From: Tolypothrix brevis GSE-NOS-MK-07-07A
GTDB taxonomy: Bacteria; Cyanobacteriota; Cyanobacteriia; Cyanobacteriales; Nostocaceae
Direction: 5' to 3'
Assembly (NCBI GenBank): GCA_019358985.1
Contig: JAHHIJ010000043.1
Location: 1-49,105, forward strand
DNA length: 49,105 bases
Position numbers and translations under genes: made by a program. Shown here piece after piece: positions 44,322 through 49,105 of this stretch (position 1 is the first letter of the stretch; every line of letters starts with the position of its first letter). The notes under the pieces were generated by a model. That model did no database searches and was not told the origin of the DNA. It saw only the letters and a list, made by a program, of their open reading frames with translations.

Positions 44322-44740
44322 TATTGTTGCTCCCTGGCTTGACGTGCAGCTTGAATGCGTTTGGCGATCGCTTGTATTTGTTCGCTCGCAGCTTCATCTA
44401 AACTATCTGCAAAAGCAGCAATTACGTCGGGATTACCCACCGCGAGAAATCGCTGTAACTGCTCGTGTGCTTTAATTACCTCAGCTTGCTGTTTGGTAAT
44501 CAACGGACGCCAATAAAATGCTCGTCCTTTTTTGTCGCAGGTTAGCCAACCTTTATCGGTAAGGCGACGCAATACGGTTGTGACAGAAGTATAAGCTAAT
44601 TCGCGATTGGGGTCAGTAAGAATGCGATCGTGTACATCTTTAACTGTAACTGAACTCAGTTCCCAGATGATATGCAAAATTTCTGCTTCTAGTGGACCTA
44701 AAGACAGTTGTTTGGGGCGATATTCAGGTAAAGGTGCCAT
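44321..44740 (-). CDS. BlaI/MecI family transcriptional repressor
   Basis: A 139-residue winged-helix protein: LGPLEAEILHIIWELSSVTVKDVHDRI, then AYTSVTTVLRRLTDKGWLTCDKKGRAFYWRPLIT, and a dimerising helical C-terminus. BlaI repressors bind dyad operators and are inactivated by proteolysis. The overlapping M56 peptidase gene downstream makes a two-gene signal module. No beta-lactamase gene is adjacent, so the regulon is probably elsewhere or is the operon itself. Confidence 0.93.
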   Translation of the reverse strand: MAPLPEYRPKQLSLGPLEAEILHIIWELSSVTVKDVHDRILTDPNRELAYTSVTTVLRRLTDKGWLTCDKKGRAFYWRPLITKQQAEVIKAHEQLQRFLAVGNPDVIAAFADSLDEAASEQIQAIAKRIQAARQAREQQ

Positions 44741-44829
44741 ATTGATTTTCGATTAGGGATGGTGAGCGGCAAAGCATGAAGTGCAGAAGTATTCCTGGGA
44801 TTGTTAGAAAGTTTGTCCTTATTTTCACT

Positions 44830-44994
44830 CTAGCCAATGTCGGTGCATTTTACGCAAAGAAAAACGTCATCCGGTATTGGCTCGTTAGTTGCTAAGGTTT
44901 CGTAGAACTGTATTGGATAGGGACTGTACCAATCATGCAAAGTTCTACATCCGCAGTACAGACAAAGGTGATAACCTTTTGCTGGTTTTGTCAT
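44830..44994 (-). CDS. 54-residue zinc-ribbon protein coupled to the IS110-type recombinase
   Basis: The ATG (44994) overlaps the recombinase stop as ATGA (44994-44991). The product begins MTKPAKGYHLCLYCGCRTLHDW and ends VFLCVKCTDIG, giving CLYC...CVKC, a four-cysteine zinc ribbon with an additional Cys (CGC). The 54 codons are open with good start context through the coupling. IS110 elements normally carry one gene, so this partner is unusual; it might bind nucleic acid or the recombinase, but no role is known. Confidence 0.75.
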   Translation of the reverse strand: MTKPAKGYHLCLYCGCRTLHDWYSPYPIQFYETLATNEPIPDDVFLCVKCTDIG

Positions 44995-46187
44995 AAAATA
45001 ACCTTTACTAATTCCCTAAATAGTAACTTTGCAGCTTTGGCTGATATACGCGATCGCACTAACCGAACTGGACGACCCGCAGCTTTTTCAGCATCCAACT
45101 GAGCGCCGAGCGCTGCACCAATCTCATTATCAAGACGGCAGCGCTTTACCTCGATGCGGGTAAAAACCCACTGCCAGAAAGCGATACGGCACAAATCAGA
45201 ACCACCAACAATCTTGATTTTACTTTTATCTCCTGACGCTTCTAACGACGGTGCCAGCCCTAATGACTTTTGGAACCGACGCAGTGAAAGGTAGCGCTTA
45301 GTTGGCTTTCCAGACTTTCGACCCTTACGAATTCTCACCTCTGGCTTACCGTCAGCACCAAAGTAAGCTTCAATAGGGTAAATTTGGCTGAGGATAATTC
45401 CCTCTAACCGCACACCAAAACCAAAAGTTTTGAAAACCTCGCGGTATGCAGTAAATTTAGAGTCACTTAAAAGTTGCTGCAATTCTACCTCGATGCTGTG
45501 TTCTTCCTTTTGCAAATCGCATAATCTGCTGGCGTGATGCCGAACTGTCGAGGTAATGCCCAATCCAATAGAGCGATCGCGCAGCGCATCATATTTATTA
45601 CTTTTGCGTTCCCCACAAAGCCACCCCCACAATAAAGGCACATCCCCCTCAATCCCCCGCCGGGATTTTACATGTGCGACTTCGGGAAACTGCCACGCCA
45701 AATCCTGACGCAAGCGATTGATAATTGGTGACTGCACCCGATTAAGGTGAGCTAGCCGTAATACCAATTCCCTAATGCGCGTGGTGGTGAAGTCCCTAAT
45801 TTGGACAAAGCGCCTGGGGGTATCAAAGTAATCAAAGTAGTAACAAGCCAAGGCTAGGGCGTCGGCGTCATCATCTTTATCGGGTAAATTTAAATGGTGT
45901 TCCCGGTAGCTCCTAAGTTCTTTATGTCCGACTAAACGCACCTCAACCCCGCCACGGGCAAGGTGCGTACCCCAAAGACGCGAGTAATTTACCCCCGTTG
46001 GCTCCATAATTGCAATGTCCGGTTTTAGCGCCAACAGTGCTTTTATTCCTGCGCTATTGGCGCTAAACAATTTAAACGGACATTCATAATAAAATTGACG
46101 TGGGTCACTTGGCTTACTTTCGAGTAAACATGCAGAAACTGAGGACTTGCTAACATCAAGTCCCAAAATTCTTTTATTCTGTTGCAT
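44991..46187 (-). CDS. IS110-family DEDD recombinase/transposase
   Basis: From the ATG at 46187 the product has 398 residues. The RuvC-like N-terminal domain has Asp11 (ILGLDVSKSSV), Glu62 (IAIMEPTGVNY) and Asp106/Asp109 (DKDDDADALALA), the DEDD set of IS110. The C-terminal Tnp_20-like part includes FGFGVRLEGIILSQI and SLGLAPSLEASGDKS, where the Ser of ASG aligns with the catalytic serine region of IS110 enzymes. An inserted basic stretch (RIRKGRKSGKPTKRYLSLRR) lies between. Family enzymes are guided by a bridge RNA from a non-coding end. It seems intact. The open frame extends to 46241 without a better start. Confidence 0.9.
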   Translation of the reverse strand: MQQNKRILGLDVSKSSVSACLLESKPSDPRQFYYECPFKLFSANSAGIKALLALKPDIAIMEPTGVNYSRLWGTHLARGGVEVRLVGHKELRSYREHHLNLPDKDDDADALALACYYFDYFDTPRRFVQIRDFTTTRIRELVLRLAHLNRVQSPIINRLRQDLAWQFPEVAHVKSRRGIEGDVPLLWGWLCGERKSNKYDALRDRSIGLGITSTVRHHASRLCDLQKEEHSIEVELQQLLSDSKFTAYREVFKTFGFGVRLEGIILSQIYPIEAYFGADGKPEVRIRKGRKSGKPTKRYLSLRRFQKSLGLAPSLEASGDKSKIKIVGGSDLCRIAFWQWVFTRIEVKRCRLDNEIGAALGAQLDAEKAAGRPVRLVRSRISAKAAKLLFRELVKVIL

Positions 46188-46189
46188 TG

Positions 46190-46345
46190 GCTGTGGTTGT
46201 TTGTGGAACCAGAAAACCTCGTACAAGAGCCTGCGAATCACCCAAAGGCGCGTAGCCTATCTCACTCTCAAGGCTGTGTCAAAGCGCTAACTTTGACACT
46301 ACGAGGGGAAACTGCTTTATAGTGCAGTAACCGAGCTTAGGAAAA
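46190..46345 (-). ncRNA. Candidate bridge-RNA region upstream of the recombinase
   Basis: Between the upstream terminator and the recombinase start lie about 155 non-coding bases with two clear hairpins on the - strand: GTGTCAAAG/CTTTGACAC with a six-base loop (about 46275-46298), and ACTGC/GCAGT with an eight-base loop (about 46312-46330). Length and position fit the left-end bridge RNA of IS110-group elements. No guide loops could be matched to flanking DNA by eye. Confidence 0.4.
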
Positions 46346-46364
46346 TAAAAAAGCGATAACGCTT
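46345..46364 (-). terminator. Weak rho-independent terminator
   Basis: On the - strand AAGCG-TTAT-CGCTT (46364-46351) runs into TTTTATTTTC. The five-pair stem is short, but it sits just after the 105-residue ORF and before the recombinase leader. A second hairpin, CTCCCCAA/TTGGGGAG, lies at about 46434-46451. Confidence 0.5.
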
Positions 46365-46485
46365 GATTCAGATTAAAAGCCCTAAGTTGCTGCACACGTT
46401 TTACAGGCGAATGATTTGGACTCGATCCGCGACTCCCCAATGTTGGGGAGTTTCGTCGGTGAGTTAGTCCGGCTCGTCAGGCGGG

Positions 46486-46803
46486 TTAGAAAGGAATCCC
46501 GTTTGCATCCTCAGTAGTACTTTCAGTTTTGGAGTTGACGGACTCGGATAAAAGTTTGAGGATGCAAGTAGCTAAAAAAGCGCGATCGTAGTGAGGCAAT
46601 CCGGAGGCAGTCAATGCAGCAAGTAATATTTGCACTTCTGGCTTGACGCCTTCACCACAATTGATTTCAGGCAAGACGGACAGCAAGCAACGGGCATAAG
46701 CCCTAACTTCTTTATGGCTGTGTTTCCCGCCATCATGGTTGTCTGCGATCCGAGATAGGATTTTTTCAAAGCCTTCTGTGTTCCCGTTAAAACCAAAATA
46801 CAT
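46486..46803 (-). CDS. Hypothetical protein of the accessory operon
   Basis: A 105-residue protein, MYFGFNGNTEGFEKILSRIADNHDGGKHSHKEVRAYARC, predicted to be mostly helical. It follows the ATPase gene by 30 bases on the same strand. I recognise no family; the helical pattern ILLAALTASGLPHYDRAFLATCILKLL is reminiscent of a small structural or partner protein. It is probably co-transcribed with the ATPase. Confidence 0.7.
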   Translation of the reverse strand: MYFGFNGNTEGFEKILSRIADNHDGGKHSHKEVRAYARCLLSVLPEINCGEGVKPEVQILLAALTASGLPHYDRAFLATCILKLLSESVNSKTESTTEDANGIPF

Positions 46804-46833
46804 TGCTGCCTCGCTTGCGATCGCGTCAAAAGT

Positions 46834-47970
46834 TTACCCAAAATCCCGTCGCAGTTTTTCCAAGACGGTTTTACCTTCCGAGTAACGTTTACCGGTAAAA
46901 CCAAGAATTTCGGTCACGATCGCACTATCAGATTTTTCGGCTCCAAATCGCTGAATCATCCGCCAAAGTAGCTCATCACTGCTCGAACAATTTACCCCCA
47001 AATCGGCTCTAGGAGCGGTTTTGAGGGCATTTTCATCCCCTTTTTTGTCTTGGATCACGTTGTTACTGTTTGGTGGTAGTATGGTTGAACTATAGCGAGA
47101 TGATGCTGATTTCATTTCCCTGTAATTTGGAAGTTTACAAGGACTATCGTCAAGCAAACAATGGGAACGGTCTTGCTTTAACCAGTCAACAAGAGCGTTA
47201 TTTTTCAAGCTTTTGGCATGTGCTTGAGCTTTTTTACCAAGTCTGATTCGGTAAAAAGCATCCGCTAAATCGCTTTTACCCTCAAGTCCCCAAGCTGCAA
47301 CGCGATCGTACTGGGATAGTAAGACCGTAAACCGCCGCGCTTTGCGACCCCTCCTGGCGTGACGCTCTAGCCATTCACCCGACGAAGGGACTTTAGAAAC
47401 TAGCTCTGGGTATTCCTCCACAATAATTACCCGTTCTGTACCCTCCAACGCCCCATCACCGCGTTCGTTGCGGGTCTTCATTTGGTTGGATAAATCCTCT
47501 AAATCTTCCAACATCCCCCGCTCGATCGCCATCCAATTTTCACCTTTACCAATCACCTCAAGTCCTAACCAGTCCGTCGGTGTCCCTTCACATTCGTATA
47601 CTTTGACATGTCCACCAACTGTATAAGCTAAGTATTGGGCAATGGTTGATTTACCAGTCCCCATCTCCCCTATAACCATTACTTGCTTGCCTTCAGTGGC
47701 GGCAACGATATCTGCAATGATGTCAAACTCTTCTGTAACAGTCGTTGCAGACACATCGATGATATTTTGAACCGCTGCGCCCATGTAGGGCAGTTGGTCG
47801 TAAACTTTCAGCAATTGCAGTGTGGTTTGACGTGTCATTTCTGCTACATTGATTGTCACCTTACAGACGACTGTTATGGTGTGAAGTCCAAACAGCCAAC
47901 CCGATAAAAGGACTCTCCCGGTTCCCCAAAGTACATATCTTGCTATAGATGAGGGGGAGGGTAGTTGCAT
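46834..47970 (-). CDS. Membrane-anchored P-loop ATPase (TraG/VirB4/FtsK-like)
   Basis: Taken from the ATG at 47970, the 378-residue product has a membrane segment (YVLWGTGRVLLSGWLFGLHTITVVC, about 12-36), Walker A GEMGTGKST (101-109), Walker B VIIVEEYPE (181-189) and a sensor-like FTVLLSQYDRVAAWGLEGKSDLADAFYRIRLG. That pattern is typical of ATPases of conjugation and mobile elements in cyanobacteria. The C-terminal part (LLWRMIQRFGAEKSDSAIVTEILGFTGKRYSEGKTVLEKLRRD) looks like a winged helix. An in-frame TTG at 47994 with AGGAG upstream is an alternative start overlapping the preceding gene. The precise role is unknown. Confidence 0.8.
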   Translation of the reverse strand: MQLPSPSSIARYVLWGTGRVLLSGWLFGLHTITVVCKVTINVAEMTRQTTLQLLKVYDQLPYMGAAVQNIIDVSATTVTEEFDIIADIVAATEGKQVMVIGEMGTGKSTIAQYLAYTVGGHVKVYECEGTPTDWLGLEVIGKGENWMAIERGMLEDLEDLSNQMKTRNERGDGALEGTERVIIVEEYPELVSKVPSSGEWLERHARRGRKARRFTVLLSQYDRVAAWGLEGKSDLADAFYRIRLGKKAQAHAKSLKNNALVDWLKQDRSHCLLDDSPCKLPNYREMKSASSRYSSTILPPNSNNVIQDKKGDENALKTAPRADLGVNCSSSDELLWRMIQRFGAEKSDSAIVTEILGFTGKRYSEGKTVLEKLRRDFG

Positions 47971-47983
47971 CGGAACCCAGTAA

Positions 47984-48187
47984 TTATCTGCCAATTTCGT
48001 CACTCTCCTGAGTCTTCTCAATTGTTACGGAACCGTGAGCATCTTGAAAATTGCAGACAGTAGAAGAGCTATTTTCTAGCAAGTTAACTTGATCGGGAAA
48101 ATAATATTCCGCTTCTCTAAAGCTAAAGTTGATACTGCGGTCTTCACCGTCATCAATAAATTGAATTTGATACCTGTTATCTGCCAT
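47984..48187 (-). CDS. Small acidic hypothetical protein
   Basis: The ATG at 48187 follows GAAGGGGTGCTTT and lies inside the end of the preceding membrane-peptide gene. The 67-residue product, MADNRYQIQFIDDGEDRSIN..., alternates strands and acidic turns and is not recognised. The overlapping arrangement suggests translational coupling in the accessory operon. Confidence 0.65.
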   Translation of the reverse strand: MADNRYQIQFIDDGEDRSINFSFREAEYYFPDQVNLLENSSSTVCNFQDAHGSVTIEKTQESDEIGR

Positions 48188-48332
48188 AAAGCACCCCTTC
48201 TTTAAATGCTCGAAAGTCGTTGTTACACTGATTAAGTGCCGTCTGTAACTCAGCATTCTGAATGTGCAGCCAGATGGCGACGCCGAGCGCCGCCACTCCT
48301 AAGAATATTAGGGTGGGGTCGCTCTCTTTCAT
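48177..48332 (-). CDS. 51-residue single-pass membrane protein
   Basis: The start ATG overlaps the preceding gene's TGA as ATGA (48332-48329). The product starts MKESDPTLIFLGVAALGVAIW, a single membrane helix, followed by a short coiled-coil-like polar tail (HIQNAELQTALNQCNNDFRAF). Its size and position beside a membrane-anchored ATPase suggest a holin-like or small accessory membrane protein; no family is assigned. The end overlaps the next gene by 11 bases. Confidence 0.65.
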   Translation of the reverse strand: MKESDPTLIFLGVAALGVAIWLHIQNAELQTALNQCNNDFRAFKEGVLYGR

Positions 48333-48535
48333 TCGGCTTTGCCCCCTGATTGGAGATAGGGCAAGACTTGTTTGATAACTGCCTGGTCTTCAGGTGTGCG
48401 TCCCAAGTCGGGTTTTGACGCTTCGTCGCTGGCAATTATCACAGATGCTTTTTCGGTTAAGTCTTCCGGAACACCGCGCTCTTCACAAGCTTTTCGACAT
48501 GATGAGTACAGGTTTTGGTTAAAAGGTTTACTCAT
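48329..48535 (-). CDS. Small hypothetical protein of the accessory operon
   Basis: The ATG at 48535 follows a strong AAAGGAGGTAGTG. The 68-residue product starts MSKPFNQNLYSSCRKACEERGVPEDLTEK. It is helical and unassigned; the two Cys near the start (SSCRKAC) are spaced three residues apart. It overlaps the gene before by eight bases and the gene after as ATGA. Confidence 0.7.
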   Translation of the reverse strand: MSKPFNQNLYSSCRKACEERGVPEDLTEKASVIIASDEASKPDLGRTPEDQAVIKQVLPYLQSGGKAE

Positions 48536-48728
48536 CACTACCTCCTTTACACTTAGCTGCATCCAGGATAATTGTCCGTTGCTCTTCTGTAAGGTTGGCG
48601 TTGCCGTTGCACGGCACGGCTTCTAACTCTAAATGAGTCCCCAAGCGGTAAAGAGCATCGTTTTCAGCCTCTTTGGTAGATGCTGACTCGTAAAATCTGA
48701 TTTGTCTTTCGACGTACTTATCTGACAT
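48528..48728 (-). CDS. Small hypothetical protein of the accessory operon
   Basis: A 66-residue acidic protein, MSDKYVERQIRFYESASTKEAEN..., with two cysteines far apart. No family is recognised. Its stop lies inside the start region of the next gene, part of a run of overlapping short genes on the - strand. The ATG has no clear Shine-Dalgarno. Confidence 0.65.
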   Translation of the reverse strand: MSDKYVERQIRFYESASTKEAENDALYRLGTHLELEAVPCNGNANLTEEQRTIILDAAKCKGGSDE

Positions 48729-48860
48729 GATTGGGTTATTCCTATGTTTTGGAGTAGAAACTTAACTTCCCCGTTACGGTTGCTGAGTTTCTGGTTTTTA
48801 CACTTCGCGCGATCGCACTGACGGCTAATCTAGGCGATCGCTTTTTCATGGAGACTGGCT

Positions 48861-49082
48861 TCAAAACGTTGGTGCATAGTGGTTTGAGAGTGAAACTCGA
48901 TAGCATCTACCACCACCAACCATCAAAACCTCGCGGTCTGATAATCGAACGGCTTTCGAGCGGCTGACTTTCATCAGAGGAAAGGACCCATCTGGGGAAA
49001 GACTGAAGATTTCGTAGTTTTTTAAAAAGCTCCATTCGACTGGGGTCTTATCTGACAGTCCGCCATAAGTGACTGTTTGCAT
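48861..49082 (-). CDS. Hypothetical protein, possibly cut by the window edge
   Basis: The ATG at 49082 gives 73 residues (MQTVTYGGLSDKTPVEWSFL...). The frame is open beyond it to the end of the window, so the true start may lie outside. It has strand-rich, basic features (LMVGGGRCYRVSLS) and is unassigned. It probably belongs to the same accessory operon. Confidence 0.55.
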   Translation of the reverse strand: MQTVTYGGLSDKTPVEWSFLKNYEIFSLSPDGSFPLMKVSRSKAVRLSDREVLMVGGGRCYRVSLSNHYAPTF

Positions 49083-49105
49083 GTCAGAGGCACTTGATGC
49101 ACCGG

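Noticed and set aside
46611-46904. 97-codon - strand ORF overlapping the ATPase end and the 105-residue gene
   Set aside because: Lies out of frame within two better-supported genes.
48250-48435. 61-codon - strand ORF in the accessory operon
   Set aside because: Out of frame with the 68-residue gene, which has a strong Shine-Dalgarno; the residues are Arg/Pro-rich shadow sequence.

Overview
The window comes from a cyanobacterium, most likely a filamentous, probably heterocyst-forming one (Nostocales type). It carries a photosystem II D2 gene, an SLH-domain/OprB-type porin, a UPF0367 gene, very many HIP1 octamers (GCGATCGC), and dense small palindromic repeats of the kind known from Nostoc-like genomes. 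The lineage is an inference from gene content and repeats.

Layout. 1-1.6 kb: repeats and a PIN-domain toxin with a small partner. 1.6-9.7 kb (+ strand): glyS, murD, a subtilisin-like protease and two exported proteins of unknown function, followed by repeat-rich spacer with a complete 99-bp MITE. 9.8-23.4 kb (all - strand): an exopolysaccharide locus with a methyltransferase, Wzx-type flippase, two paralogous GT2 and three GT4 glycosyltransferases, an acyltransferase, a Wzy/ligase-like protein and a Wzc-like co-polymerase/BY-kinase, that is, a Wzx/Wzy-type pathway. 24.1-35.9 kb: M1 aminopeptidase with a HEAT-like tail, DUF3352 protein, methyltransferase overlapping a PrsW-type protease, a two-domain PTPS/QueD protein, J-domain protein, Rrf2 regulator and an outer-membrane porin. 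36.2-36.6 kb: an unusual element with a 23-codon ORF behind a perfect Shine-Dalgarno, a long-range stem and a 16-bp hairpin. 36.8-40.4 kb: solitary psbD, UPF0367, an ABC ATPase, IS200/IS605-like remnants and a YacP/NYN nuclease. 40.5-44.7 kb: small RHH protein, tRNA-Asn, class V aminotransferase, a second PIN module and a BlaI/M56 pair. 44.8-49.1 kb (all - strand): an accessory region with very small overlapping genes, a membrane-anchored P-loop ATPase, and an IS110-family (DEDD) recombinase coupled by ATGA overlap to a 54-residue zinc-ribbon protein.

Most distinctive signals: (1) a dispersed hairpin family with constant ends (GTAGAGACG/CGTCTCTAC) and self-complementary but variable cores, which has inserted in frame into murD and twice into the aminopeptidase gene; (2) larger composite elements carrying that hairpin between TAGACATCTCCAGA-type terminal repeats; (3) the leader-peptide-like structured element at 36.3-36.5 kb; (4) the IS110-type recombinase with its zinc-ribbon partner and a structured upstream region that could encode a bridge RNA; (5) a solitary, divergent D2 gene. 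No CRISPR array or rRNA operon was seen.
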